Numbered from the stretch's first letter, positions 11,129 through 23,222 are shown. The stretch is DNA of 64,000 nt from Zarea fungicola (GCA_900169235.1 FWCC01000121.1:121362-185361); one strand, 5' to 3'. Program-made: numbers and translations. The notes: generated by a model not told the origin, from the sequence alone.

Positions 11129-12608
11129 ATGCACGAACCACCCACAAAGGCAGCCACCAAGCGTGAGGTGCAAGCTGTCATGGCGACCAAGAACCATACC
11201 AGCGCTTTTGCCGTGCCACGGATGAAGCCTGACCACCGGGCATACACCGTGTTCGCTACGAACCAGCGGGCGTGGCTTGATGAGATGCTCCAAGTATCAA
11301 AGAAGAGACAAATTGGCAAACTTATCATCAAGGCCTTGGGCGGCGTTCCTCAATACATGCCCGACCCCATGGTGGATCATACAACCTAACTCATATTATG
11401 AACTTCGACTCCGGCCAAGATGCCGTGTTACGCCAAGTAATCTTGGAACGTCCATGTTTCCGGACGAGAAGACTACAAATGAAGTCAATGTGATGCGGCT
11501 AGTGGCCGAAAGGACAACAATCCCGGTGGCCTGCATACACTACGCGAAATTGACCGGAGATGCGTGCGAGAAAGGCATGGAAGACCTTGACACCAAAGAT
11601 TTACGTCCCTTCATCCTGATGGAATATCTGCCCCACGACAGGGATATGGGCATGGCTCTCAAGACGCCCGGACTTGGTGATGAAGAGAAGCCGGTTCTAA
11701 ACCCAACAGTAGAGCCTACGGAGCTCAAAAACCTATATCGCCTGGCAGCTAATGCTCTCCTCGACCTTTCCAGACTCGAGTTTGGAGCGATAGGCTCACC
11801 TGAGTTGACCAAGGATGGTTCGTGGATAGTTAGACGCCGACCTCTGACCCGTCCGATGAACGACTTGGTGGCCATGGGAGGATGTAGACAAGACGACCTG
11901 CCACAATGCGTCTTTACATCCACACCCAAGTACTTTGTTGCGCTCGCACAGCTCCACATTGACCACTTGGCACGCCAGCCTAACGATACCTTTAGCGATG
12001 AGCTTGATAGCAGGCAAAAGTACGTCGCTAGGCTCCTCTTCCGCAAAATGATGAGCGGGCGAGATGCGTCACAACTGGACGAGGACCTATTTAAGCTCTG
12101 GTGTGACGACTTCCGGCCAACAAGTATACTACTCAACGGCGACGAAATGGCTGGCGTGATTGACTGGGAGTTCGAGTATGCCGCGCCTCCTGAATTCCCC
12201 TCCGCACCATGGTGGTTGCTCTTACAGCGCCCGGAGGACTGGAGACCGGGCTGGCGTGACTGGAGCGCCAAGTACGATATCGCGTTGGTCACGTTTTTGG
12301 AAGCCATGACAGAGGCCGAGGATGCAGCAATCGCTTCTGTACGCCTGGCAGAACAAGACAGGCTCTCGCAAAAAATGCGTGAGAGCTGGAAAAACTGGGA
12401 ATTTTGGCTCATGTATTGCCTACAAACGGTTGACGCTTTCGATCTTTTATTTTTGAATGGCATCTTCCCGCGTCAGTACGAATCTTGCGCGGACTTTGAG
12501 GCTGCCTGGAGAAGCGCATGGTCTTTGCTCAGTGAGGAGGAAATGCAAGAGGCATGGCGTCTTGCAGCGACAAAGCATGGCGACAAGATGCCAGTTTGCG
12601 GGGGTTGA
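11129..12608 (+). pseudogene. fungal APH/choline-kinase-like phosphotransferase, frameshifted at the N-terminus
   Basis: The family's ordered motifs occupy three frames. WLDEMLQVSKKRQIGKL...QYMPDP lies in the first frame. The nucleotide-binding loop GGSYNLTHIMNFDSGQDAVL lies in the second, entered at about 11368-11374. PSNLGTSMFPDEKTTNEVNV to the end lies in the third, entered at about 11431-11435. From there 390 codons are open: FILMEYLP (hinge), LWCDDFRPTSILL (a catalytic-loop variant of HxDxxxxN with Cys-Asp) and GVIDWEFEYAAPPEF (the metal-binding DFG equivalent). No intron can repair either shift. A start at 11277 would translate the last frame but lacks the ATP-binding loop. The gene is therefore broken, or the sequence has two indels. 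Confidence 0.75.
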
Positions 12609-14307
12609 GCCTGACGAGGAGGACGCCATTGCTCGCCAGGGCGTACTCCCTAATAAAATGTTGCACAGGTAATGATTATCAACTTATAAATGGGGTCGGC
12701 TTAGGCAGAGCCTTCACCTTTATAGGTAAACCATATAGTAGCTTAAGTATATTACCTAGGGCCACTGTCAGGTGTCTAGCTAGGAAGAGGTGGTAGACAA
12801 GGCAGTCATGTGGGAGGAATGATGTATATAGCAGGTCGCTGGCTGGGAATTACCTCGACCAGCCAGCGATAATTCCTTTCCGCTAGGCAACCCGTACATT
12901 TGTGAATACAAGCACTCTCTTTCATTGAACCTTACAGCCACCCTATTAAGGAGTATCCTTAGACTCTCCCTCCATAGCTCCTTTCTTTAACCAATCCACT
13001 ATATCACATCCATGTGCAATTCCTGCTCTGCGTGACAATAAATTACATTTTGCATACGCTGGCATCTTATCGCGCTCTTTCAAAGGCGGCTTGCTTGAAA
13101 GTCCAGCCAATGTTTACTCGGCTCCGTGGAAACGCCATTATCTCAGTCGGAGGCTTCGCCGTGCGTCACTCAATTGGCTCTCCATATTGTCCTGACGGCC
13201 AGCATGACATGTATACGCCACTCATACCGTCCGATATAGTATTCGCCGAGCTCGGAGATGAGCAATAGCTGCATTTCTGGTATGATCAGCAATTGAATTG
13301 GCAAACAATCTGTCGCTTAGGGCTACCCTAACAGTACAGTAGATACCGTACTCCGCCTAAAGGCGATCGGTAACTACCCCTATTTCAGTAAAGTAAGGAA
13401 TTGGTGATAGAAATTGCGGGTAATCTTTACAATATTTGCCGACGTAAGAAGCAAGCTAGGGCCATGCTTTTATACTAGGTCCTCCCTCTTACCCCGCTCG
13501 GTTAAAAGTCGTACTTGGGGATTTTGGCGAGCGACAGAAATTGTGTGCAGCGTAAACTCGGCACGCATGCCTGTTGCGGAACAGTTATGGCAAGCTGTGG
13601 AACTGTGGCTGCCAACTATGCTTGCCCCCCATGGGGAATTACCCCACGGGGTCATCGAGGGACATGTGTTTAGATTGCAATGCCGAGTCAAGGCTTCAAA
13701 GCATCAGCCGGTGGCTTATCTGGTAAGTTTCAGCTGGGTTGACTCAAAGACGAGTTGCCTTATTCAAGCAGCAATCTCGTGTAAGTTACACGTATTATTA
13801 TGACCAGATTCCGTAGCCACTCTCTTCAAAAACTGGGCTAAGCACTATAGAGCCGAAAATGGTTCCTTCAAGCTGGTGTTTTCTTAATGCCCCATGCGCC
13901 AACTATTTTAGGTGCCTAGATTTCTTAGCCGATGCCCAGCGATTGAATCGCCAGCCCTAACTTGATTCCGCCTTGGCACCCGGGATCAGATCCATTGTAG
14001 CTCGAGAAAGTTCGCCCCCAGCAAGTTCTCACTTTCATGCCAATCTGACATTTTTTCAAAGAGTCCCTCCATTAACGTCTAAGATGCTGAATGATGGCTA
14101 TTATAGGAACAAAATTCCTTTGATGGCTAAGGAAGTGGAAACGCTGGAGGCAGTGGAAACCAATAGACCCATTTCCTGTAGACTTATTCAAGCAGTACTT
14201 TCGAGTAACTAAAGATACTCACGCCTCAAAGCGTTCCAGCGCAAACAATACACTATAGTAAGGTAGTATCCTAGTTCAGATTGGGCCGCTGCATGTATTC
14301 CAGCACA
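12609..14307. other. 1.7-kb intergenic region, no supported gene
   Basis: Open frames at 13014-13268 and 13414-13803 lack motifs, splice support or coding-like composition. The sequence is mostly balanced in base composition and shows no repeats. Confidence 0.45.
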
Positions 14308-16241
14308 TTATACAACCTTCTCATCCTGGACGTGGCGAACTTCTATGTGCTCCAAACCACCTAATTTATGAGAAATCTTTGCAGCCGCCGAGTCATCGCC
14401 ATCAAAGATCTGCCCAATTTCCTCCAATGTAGGGCCTTTTGTTTCTGGAAATAGGAAGTAGACAAAGACAAGCTCAAAGACAAGCCAGACCTGCCAGAGT
14501 TAGCTAATAGCCCATCACCAAGAAACTAGAAACTTACACAGTAAATGGTATAAAACTTCCAGCGGGGCGTGAGGCGTGCAAGTCCGATAGGGTTAATATA
14601 TCTATTAAAGTTAGATTTGAATTTATCCATGACGGTGTATGGATCATACTGATTGAACACCAAGGCGGCTTGCACACAAAAATTCATGACCATCAAGCCC
14701 TTTGCGCGAAGCTTGTAAGGCATAATCTCCACTGTGTACGCGACGAGGAGGCCACTCCACGCGACGTGATAGATTGCAGAGTGAATAAAAATGAACGCGA
14801 CAGTCGCCTTACCCGCTGGTAAGTCATGCTCTTTAGTGTACAAGGCCGAACATGCAGTCCACAGCGCAAAGCAGACGACCATACCGGCCGTCGAGAAAAG
14901 GAAGATCGGGCGGCGGCCAATCTTGTCAACAAGACTAGCAGCGACCAGACCTATGATCAACTGCACAGACAGTTAGTTGGGCTCCGGTAACAAGAGTAGT
15001 CGCACCTACGCTAACAATGGTATTACAGCCATTGATCTCGAATTGCGTATTTGTATTCGTAATGCCAATACCTTTCATCACGATGGAGAAGTAGTAGCTG
15101 GTTAGTCCGTTACCCGACCACTGAGAAAAGAAACCCAGTGCAACCAACAAGAGAAGGCGGTACCGATTCCCTTTGGTGCGCACAAAATCCAGATAGCTGC
15201 CATCCTTGGCATTCTGGTTCTCCAGTCGAAGCGTCTCGCGAATCTCATGAAACTCAAATTGCACAGTGGGATCTTGCTCGTCCCCATTAGCATGATACTT
15301 GGCGAGAATGCCAAGGGCCTCAACGTCCCGCTCCTTGGAGACAAGCCAACGTGGAGACTCGGGAATCCATGGCAGGAAGACGACTAAAATAAGAGGGCAA
15401 AAAGCTTGGAAAATTGACGGGATCCTCCAGGACCAGCTGTTCTTGAGCGTAAATGTGCCAAATGTCAGCCAAGTGGCGATAATAGCACCGAGGTTCCAGA
15501 AGATGTTGTACGCGGCTGTGAAGCGGGCGCGATGCTGTGGATGGCAGAGCTCGGTCAAGAGGAGGGGGGCAGAGCCTTGGGCCAAGCTGCATCCAAGACC
15601 AACAAAGAAGCGGGCAGCAATGAACACTAGAGGTGATTAATATACTTCTGAGGATAATTTAAAGCATTGGAGAAAAATTACTTTGAAAGTTTACAGCAGC
15701 AGCCTGGACGGCTACTGCGATTACTAAGGTGATGATGCCGGTTAGGATTGCCACTTTCCGACCATAGTGGTCGGCAAGGAATACCCTGTCTAGTATCAGT
15801 ACTGGTCTGAATTGAAGCGTGCTTGTAAAATAATGAATGCGCTGTCTTCAAGGAGACTCGGAAAGGTGTACAAGACGTCCATAACGCTTCCGAGACACTT
15901 ACACAATCGGCATGCCACATAGATTGCCAATACTGTAGATGGACCCAAAGAGCCCTAGAATGGAGCCAGTGGGATGATTAAAGTACTCCTGCCAGACCGG
16001 GAGAATCTGGAGGCCATTGAGCATAGATCTACCTGCGATCAGCAAGACTGCAGCAATAGTTAAACTCGGAAACATACCCGTCGTAGCCGGTAGTAGCACA
16101 TGCCAAACAAAGCATAGTTCCAAAGAAATAGAGTTTCCTCAGGCCAGGGTCTTTGTACCAGATGACGTGCCTCAGCTTAGGAGCCTCAGCTTGGGTTGCC
16201 TCGACGAGCTCATGCTGCGGGGACTGCGTAAGTGCTACCAT
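14308..16241 (-). CDS. sugar permease, MFS sugar-porter family (lactose/hexose-permease-like), six exons
   Basis: Exons 16241-16078, 16028-15903, 15785-15682, 15626-15010, 14960-14538 and 14490-14308 give 538 residues, and every junction keeps frame. Sugar-porter signatures: TTGYDGSMLNGLQ (TM1, restored by the first splice), LADHYGRK (loop 2-3), RFFVGLG (TM4), PESPRWL (loop 6-7), DKIGRRP (loop 8-9) and PETKGPTLEEI (end of TM12). It imports a mono- or disaccharide by proton symport at the plasma membrane; the substrate is not readable. It is divergent from the 2OG dioxygenase gene over a shared ~800-bp promoter and heads a four-gene cluster with another permease and a dehydrogenase. Confidence 0.93.
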
Positions 16242-17038
16242 CTTTGCGAAAATGATGGTAAGATGAGTGAAGGTATGAATCTGTGCAGGGCGTGGCAGCA
16301 GATATTAATTCACAATGCAAGTTTGGCAGTCCAACGCTCTCTTAATGCCGGTCCAATCAACTACCGGCCGGTTACTGAATCATTCCTACGGAGCCAAGCG
16401 CCTTCGGAGAAAAGGGCTGAGAATCGTTACGTAAAACAGTCAAAACGCAAGCCTCAAAGTCAAGCCACGGCATGCCTAACCGACATTGATTAGTATTTCC
16501 CCAGATAACGGACAAAACAACCACAAGACGACTCCACGGAAAGCTGTGCATTCCCGGTAATGTCTCCGCCAAGCCACGGATCGGCGCGGTGTGATGTGGG
16601 GGTCACCTGTCAATGGCTTGGCCTAATGCAGGGTATGTACGCGAAGGCGGCGTAATGGCCTTCCTCTGACTGGCGAGCAGAGGTTTGAGGTCCTGCAAAT
16701 CAGTCAATAACATTTGTCCAGCATTCTCACTCTCCAACAGTGGGAAAGATAAGATAACGTCGTGGTAATTTACGTAACGCCCATTCTGCGTCATGCCCGA
16801 CACTTCTGTCGCCGTCGCAAGGCTTTGACTTGTTAGCATGAAGGGTGGCCTGAAGGACAGAAGCTGAACGCCCTCTCGCGAGCACCATTTAGTATTCGCT
16901 TCAAGCATTCATCACTGCCTTTCCATGATTCCGGTATTCGGGCCGATACCGGGTTAGTGAATTAACACAATTGTTATTTATTAGGTCTGCCTATGACCCT
17001 TCCATATCGGCACATCCAGTCTCCGCCTAAACATCATC
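16242..17038. promoter_or_regulatory. bidirectional promoter between sugar permease and 2OG dioxygenase
   Basis: 797 bp separate the two divergent ATGs. An antisense frame at 16603-16908 has no recognisable features. No specific operator is asserted. Confidence 0.4.
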
Positions 17039-18126
17039 ATGGCTATTCCACCGTTTCCAGACGACATTCCGGTCGCACCACTGGTGACCATCTCCCTCTC
17101 CAAGCTGCTCGAAAGCCCGACATCCACGGAACATGAGCACCTCTTCGCCGCAGCCAAGAACCTGGGCTTTTTCTACCTGGATATGCAAAATACCCCAGAT
17201 GGCGACAGTCTGCTGAAAGAAGCGGGTAACCTCTTCAACCTCATGACGGATTTCTTCAATCTGCCTCTAGAGGAGAAGCAAAAGTATGACTTTGCAGCCA
17301 AGCGGATGTATTTTGGGTACAAAGGCAAGGGAAAGGAGATTATGGACGCCAAAGGGAACCTGGACCTCAATGAGCAGTACAACGTACGTTAATCGTCGCT
17401 GCATACAGAATCCAGGCTGACCTGTATTAGATATCCAAAGACGATCTTCTCGCCATCTCCGACTCGATCCCCGCTCCTGATGTCATAAACAACCACCGTG
17501 ACGGATTAAAAAACTACATCCACGCCAACTACGCCATCATGATCACCCTTCTCCAATCCCTTGAGCGATCGCTACAACTGGCGCCAGAAACACTCACCTC
17601 GCTGCACAAGTTGGACAGCCCGTCTGGCTGCCACGTGCGATTCAACTCGACGCAGCCCCAAGAGGGAACGTCACCTGCCGAGCTAGCTCTCGGCAGCGAG
17701 CATACGGACTTTGGGTCACTGACCATCCTGGTCAACCGGCTCGGTGGCTTGCAGGTTCTGCTCCCCAATAGTGACGACTGGGTGTATGTTCGTCCCATGC
17801 CGGGCTGCGCCATTATCAATCTTGGTGATGCCATGGTGAAATTCTCGGGCGGCATTCTCAGGAGTAACCTGCACCGAGTTACCACACCGCCTGGGGATCA
17901 GTGGAAGTTGGGCCGACAGAGCTTGGTATACTTCCTTCGACCTGGGAATGATGTGCTGCTTACACGTCTCCAGGGCGGCATTATCGACGAGCAGGGGCAG
18001 GGTGAGTTTGAGAATGTCACCTCGGAAGATTGGTTGAATCGGCGACATCTTGGGCGCAAGGTGGAATTTTTCAAGGGCTTGGATAGCTGGGAGAGTTTAA
18101 AAGGAACTGAAGCTGGCAGAGTTTGA
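17039..18126 (+). CDS. 2-oxoglutarate/Fe(II)-dependent dioxygenase (isopenicillin-N-synthase-like)
   Basis: Exons 17039-17383 and 17431-18126 (47-bp intron, GTACGT...ATTAG) give 346 residues. The N-terminal DIOX_N part begins with PLVTISLSKLLESP and contains FFNLPLEEKQKYDF. The catalytic core has the iron triad His206-x-Asp208 (SEHTDFGSLTIL) and His263 (SNLHRVTTP), and the 2OG-binding Arg277-x-Ser279 (GRQSLVYF). All key residues are present, so it should be active as a cytosolic hydroxylase or oxidase using O2 and 2-oxoglutarate. The substrate is unknown. Its neighbours are a sugar permease, a carboxylate permease and a sugar-acid-type dehydrogenase, which suggest small-molecule catabolism rather than secondary metabolism. 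Confidence 0.93.
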
Positions 18127-18489
18127 GGGGATGAAGGTAAGGTAAATTGCCAAGTGAATTGACCAACAGCGTATTAGCCTCAAGGGTAGGGCTTTTATTA
18201 AACTATTATACATAGCAATCAACATGTACTTTATGCTACAGATCCTGAGTCAATACTCGCGATCAGACTTTCCCCTCCTCCGGCACTAGATGCACATCGC
18301 AATATGACGACGCACTCAAAAGATGAATTACATCTCAAGAAGAAACACGATTAAAGAATTTTTATTTACTCTCGAAAGGGAATAACATGGGGGCTGGTTC
18401 GATAACGGTATCGTTGCAGATTTACACTAAAAAGAAAGAGACAACGCGCGCTGGGAGTATTCAACCATATAAGTTTCTTGTTTTCATCT
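18127..18489. other. 3' intergenic region between convergent genes
   Basis: Short AT-rich spacer holding the terminators of the dioxygenase and carboxylate-permease genes. No gene seen. Confidence 0.4.
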
Positions 18490-20018
18490 TCAAACACTTC
18501 CCGATCGCTCTTCGTGTGTCACTTCATGCTTCTCACTATCCAGTGGCGGATTCTCATGAGTATCCGGCAAATAAAAAGAGCGACCTTTCTTCTCTGTACC
18601 AAGAAACGCCACTATTATAACAAATCCAACAGACGCAGAGATGAGAGCGCAAATGACTTTTGCATAGTCGTAGCGCTTAGCACCAGTGTGCGATGAAGGC
18701 AAGGGAAAGTATTCCTCTGCAATCTTGGCCTGCAGCTGGGCGGCTGGGCTGGAGGCAAGGTTTCCAAGCTGATATGCTGTTCCGACCACGAATGTCCGGA
18801 TAACGGGCGGTGCCATTTCCATCAGATGTGTTGGCATGACGCCAAACGCGCCCTGAACGCCCAGCTGCAGAAAGAAGGCGACGGCAGCCACTGCCTCTGT
18901 GGTGACATAGGTGTAAGGATAGCATAGAGCGGCGGCAAGCACACAAAATGCCATTACAGTGAGCCGACGACCAAATATCTCAGAAAGATAGCCGCCGCAG
19001 ATTGCCCCCGTAGCGCAGCCCAAGTTGGCAATAACCTGCGTTATAGTGACTTGATCTGGTGAGAAGCCAAATTGTGAAACAAGAAGAGTTGGATAAAAGT
19101 CTTGTGCGCCATGTGTCTACAAGACTGTCAGCAGTGGAAGAGGTCACTAGATCCTCACGCCATAACGTACCATGAAGTTGCATCCGGCAAGTAACACCAC
19201 AAGGTAGCAAAGTGTCAGCCAGTGGTCCTTGATTGCGATGGCGCCCTCCTTGACAAACGAGGAGGCTCGATTTCGTTGCTCTCGCTGACGATAGGCTTCC
19301 GTCTCTGGTAGACAGAGCCTCCATGCAATAATTGGGATGGGCAGCCCTGCTGTGAACCAGAACAGCGATCGCCATGTCTGTGGAGTGGTATACACCAATG
19401 CCCTGGAGAAGACTGTGGCAAGAAGATATCCAATAGGGTATCCAGCTTGGAAGAGCCCCGACATTAATCCTCGAGCTTGCGGGTTAACATCCTCGAGGGC
19501 AGTAGCCGCCGCATTTCCGTAGATGCCGCCCATGGCTATACCAAAGACGGCCCTGCACCCCAGAAACTGCGAGTACGTCTGACAGAAGCCGGTACCGAGC
19601 TCAATCACGCCAAAGGCCACAAGATTAAGAACAAATGGCCAGCGTCGGCCGAAGCGGTCGGAAAGTATGCCGACTAATATGGAGCCGACAGAGCGGAGCA
19701 TGAGCACGAGAGTGATGCCCCATGTGATTTGTGTGTTGGTCTTGTTGAATTGCTTGGCGAGTTGAGTAATTGTCAGACTGGCCGTGAAGAAGTCAAGTGC
19801 ATCTAGAATCCACGCAGACCATGCGCACTGAAACGGTCAGCAATGAAAGAACAGTAGCCGTGCATGCAAACACTCACCAGGAAAAACTGCCACTGTCGCT
19901 TGTTCAGCATGCGCATAGCCGCCCATGGGGTTACGACGTGGTCCATTGGTGGCGAAAGCGTTGAGAAGCGAGTCGCCAGATAGCGACCCACTGTCATGGA
20001 GTTATCATGACCCGCCAT
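18490..20018 (-). CDS. Jen1-like monocarboxylate/carboxylic acid MFS permease, three exons
   Basis: Exons 20018-19878, 19827-19171 and 19116-18490 give 474 residues with 10-12 hydrophobic segments. The start MAGHDNSMTVG precedes MLNKRQWQFFL|CAWSAWILDALDFF, typical of the Jen/carboxylate:H+ symporter N-terminus. SDRFGRRWPF (loop 2-3) and LPETEAY (mid loop) are clear. The second splice creates NFMTHGAQDFYPT (residues 264-276), matching the Jen signature N-x-x-S/T-H-x-S/T-Q-D-x-x-x-T except for Ala270. It is expected to import lactate, pyruvate or dicarboxylates with protons at the plasma membrane. It is divergent from the SDR gene and convergent with the dioxygenase. Confidence 0.93.
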
Positions 20019-20586
20019 GACTTGATAAGTTGCTAAAAGAAACAATTTGAAAGAATGAATGAATTAGAACAGCCTGGTGAAGTAAGGGCTTACACGTCGG
20101 TGCATCTTTTCACTTGCTGCGGGCAAGTTGGGCATATGTAGTCCGCTGTCCCATGTCCGGCAGTTGAGGTTCCTTCGATGCCAAGTATTGGAATTATTGA
20201 CATTGGCATGTGGCTGACCACGGGGTGCTGGTATTGTCATTCTCATCCTTGTTGCCACTTTGGGAGGCTTCGGTCGTCGGGGTAAGTCTCTCGGACTAAA
20301 TCCTCAAGCAAAAACCCCGCATTTCCCCAGAGTCACTGCGCGTGGCATCGATTCTGGGGATACTCCGGGTCCACGTATTAGTGGCGTTCATGGAGCTGGT
20401 TGTAGAATGGTGGCTTTTGGTGAACAGTCTGTTTCTCGGATGAACATTGACGCTAAATGAGTAAATAGGAAACACTCATCATAATATTCAAAAACGCCTC
20501 CTTACTCTGACATTCCACTTTCCCTCGGCAACTTGCTTCACGGATTTCCTACTTTTTACACCAATCATAGCTCAGCGACTTATACA
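20019..20586. promoter_or_regulatory. bidirectional promoter between carboxylate permease and SDR
   Basis: 568 bp between the divergent ATGs of the Jen-like permease and the SDR gene, consistent with co-regulation. Nothing else coding was found in it. Confidence 0.4.
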
Positions 20587-21500
20587 ATGTCTACCGGCAG
20601 CGAAACCCTGGAGGCAGCCAACACCCCTGATGTTCCGGCATTGAACCTCTTTTCCATCAAAGGGAAGCATGCCCTCGTTACAGGAGGCTCAAGGGGTATC
20701 GGTGCAGTCATGGCAAAAGCCCTAGCTGATGCTGGTGCCTCAGTGTGTCTGGCTCAGCGCGATCTGAGCAACACCAGCACAGCTGATACGCTGCGGGCGC
20801 AAGGAACACGCGTGGAGTTGGTACAATGCGATCTAAGAAATCTACAAGATGCAAAGGGGGTCGTATCCAAGGCAGTAGATGCAATGGATGGCCGTATCGA
20901 CATTGTCGTAAATTGCGGCGGCTTACTGAAACGCAAACCATCCGTGGATGTAGAAGAAGAGGAATGGGATGAGGTATGTTCATCTGTTTTCAGTACTGGG
21001 TTGTCAGGTCTAATCATTAGCAGGTCGTCGATGTAAATCTCAAGGCTCTCTTCTTCATCTGCCAGGCGGCGGGCCGACACATGATTCCTCGCAGAGCAGG
21101 CAAGATCGTCAATGTTGCGTCATTGAACAGCTTCATCGGAGGTGAGGCTGTAGCCTCATACGCCTCGTCCAAGGGAGCCGTCTCGCAATTGACCAAAGCA
21201 TTGAGCAACGAGTGGGCAAAGTACAACATCCAAGTCAATGCCATTGCGCCTGGATCTATTGCCACAGATATGTGAGTGGCGCTATATCTTCTCAATACAG
21301 AGGCTGAGCTGACCTGATATAGTAATACGGATCTGCGGTCTGACCCCCAGCAGTATGCAGCCCGTATTGCCAGATGCCCGGCTGGGCGATGGGGGGCGCC
21401 TGCCGATTTCGCGGGGCCAACTGTCTTCTTGTGTAGTGAGGCTAGTCAATATGTTACGGGGTCGATTCTGGTTGTAGATGGTGGGCATATGGGCCGATAG
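20587..21500 (+). CDS. short-chain dehydrogenase, 2-deoxy-D-gluconate 3-dehydrogenase (KduD)-like, three exons
   Basis: Exons 20587-20973, 21024-21271 and 21323-21500 give 270 residues. Classical SDR features: the cofactor loop VTGGSRGIGA (residues 31-40), NCGG (NAG-like, after the central sheet), and the catalytic Ser162 with Tyr175-x3-Lys179 (YASSKGA). NAIAPGSIATD and the C-terminal GAPADFAGPTVFLCSEASQY are typical of KduD/gluconate-5-dehydrogenase-type enzymes. It interconverts a sugar-acid hydroxyl and ketone with NAD(P). The upstream in-frame ATG at 20533 is less likely, since MSTGSETLE is the usual short lead. The neighbouring sugar and carboxylate permeases support a role in sugar-acid catabolism. 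Confidence 0.92.
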
Positions 21501-22183
21501 AGGAAACAATTGAAGGATGGGCCTGCACAGTCCAGGGCTATGACGAATTTACAATGATTGGCTAAAATTTTAGACTTTTTGGTAGACATTGTCCGGTTAA
21601 TATAATAGAGTACTTGAATTCATACCCGTGGCCTTCTATTGCTGTGTACTTGGAGGAATTAGTGCTTATTGCTGGAAGACCTGCATGCCTAGCTCCACCG
21701 ACTATAAATCGTTCTATTATAAATAGAGTGCAGCTCTACAGCAAATGTGCCTCTAATTCTGGGAGACAAAATTTCCATTTCTCGAGGCTGGGCTGCTGCG
21801 TCTAGAGGCCAATTTACAACCACTGGCCATTAAGCTAAATGCCTGGACTGAGGTTGTATAATCTCTTTATTGTAAGCATCACTCCGCTCACTTTCCATGG
21901 CAACACCGCCGCACTCGTGTCGCTGATAACAGGCACCGCTTTAGCCGCTGTATCTACTCACCCGATTACAACGCCGTCGATGCCTCAACAACTTCTTGAC
22001 TTTACTCCAACCCTACAGAGCTTCACTCCGGCACACTCAAATAACGACTTAATCCTCCCCCACTCCCCGTTGTGCGACTCTAACGACAGCGCCACGTCCA
22101 AGTGCCTATCACCATTACCTCACCTACTCTCGTCATCTTCAACATCCTGCCCCAAGCCAAGGACGTCATAGGTCTTCTCCCAT
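21501..22183. other. intergenic region leading into transposon remnant
   Basis: AT-rich spacer. The Ser/Thr/Pro-rich frame at 21839-22171 is probably part of the decayed hAT element rather than a gene. Confidence 0.35.
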
Positions 22184-22720
22184 ATGGCTAACGAAGATAG
22201 AGAGACTAGATACTATAACCAGCGAACAGGGAAGGAAGAATGGCGCTACCGCCACTGCAGTAAGACGTATTCCTATTCCGGAGGGACGGCTACTCTGGCT
22301 AAGCATCTCACAGACCCTCCCCTAGAGGGAGGGCTACGGGCTCTTGAGGGGCGCGCCTTGAACATCGAAAGTGGTCAATATACAGGCTATCCTCGAGCAA
22401 GCTCGCCTTTTAGCTGAGGAGAATCCACGGAAGTGTCGTCGTCTTAAGGACCAAGTAGGTGACTTAATTATCCCTAACCAACTCAAGGCATTATATATTA
22501 GGTTTATTTCCGCCTATTCTCTCCTATTCTGTCTTGTTGAATGCCCTAAGTTTTAAGCGCTTCTCCTATATCTTAATGACGATATTGATATATAGCTACC
22601 CAACACACATAAAACAGTTAAGAAGTGGGTTATATAACAGTTTGATGCAAAGAAGGCGAAAGTAAAGCAAAGGTTATAGGCAGCTAAGTCAAGAATTCAC
22701 ATCAGCTTTGATCTATAGAC
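22184..22720 (+). mobile_element. hAT-family transposase remnant (BED zinc finger and start of the catalytic region), truncated
   Basis: A first frame contains EEWRYRHCSKTYSYSGGTA and AKHL, the BED zinc finger of fungal hAT transposases (Cys pair plus His). A second frame continues with AEENPRKCRRLKDQVGDL, LLYLNDDID, HKTVKKWV and SRIHISFDL, the usual following segment. At least four stop codons (including TAA after CPKF and TAG inside DIDIxLPN) and one frameshift break it. The match ends abruptly near 22720, before most of the RNase-H-like core. Several stops look like C-to-T changes at Arg/Gln/Trp codons, compatible with repeat-induced point mutation. No terminal repeats were located. Confidence 0.75.
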
Positions 22721-23186
22721 CTGGCGACCCTCCAACATCGGCATCTTGGCTCGGCCCAGGCAGGCGAAGACAAAAAAACGAGGCTGCTCTGGTCTACCAG
22801 TGGCGTTTTCGCGGTGACATTTCCCATCACCAATAGTCTGGTTTCTACGATATTTAAAAAAAACCTCTTACCGCTGCAAGCGGCATTTTCATGGGTGCAG
22901 TCGTGTTTACCCCCCCTTTCTTCTAACGGTGTAGCAAAACTGCCTAGGATTCTGGACCAGGTTCTCACGTTGTACTAAATGACGGCCCGAGAAACTGAGC
23001 GCATGAGCTCTTTTTTTTCGGTAGAGACGGACGCAAGAAAAAAGATGCAAAGAATAATCCGGCCGAGACATTTCTCACAAGGCCTCGTCTTGGCACCATG
23101 TAGGCACCAGGCAACTTGACTCGTTTCTGGAGCGTTACACACAAGGCACTTTTGCTCACCGATGACCAAAAGTAGAAGCCAGGGGT

Positions 23187-23222
<36 letters not shown>

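Noticed and set aside
11540..12463. 307-codon minus-strand frame
   Set aside because: Antisense to the APH-like gene; Ser/Arg-rich with no recognisable domain.
13414..13803. 129-codon frame in the 12.6-14.3 kb gap
   Set aside because: No motif, no splice partner, composition like flanking non-coding DNA.
16603..16908. 101-codon minus-strand frame between permease and dioxygenase
   Set aside because: No recognisable domain and it lies in a shared promoter; insufficient support.
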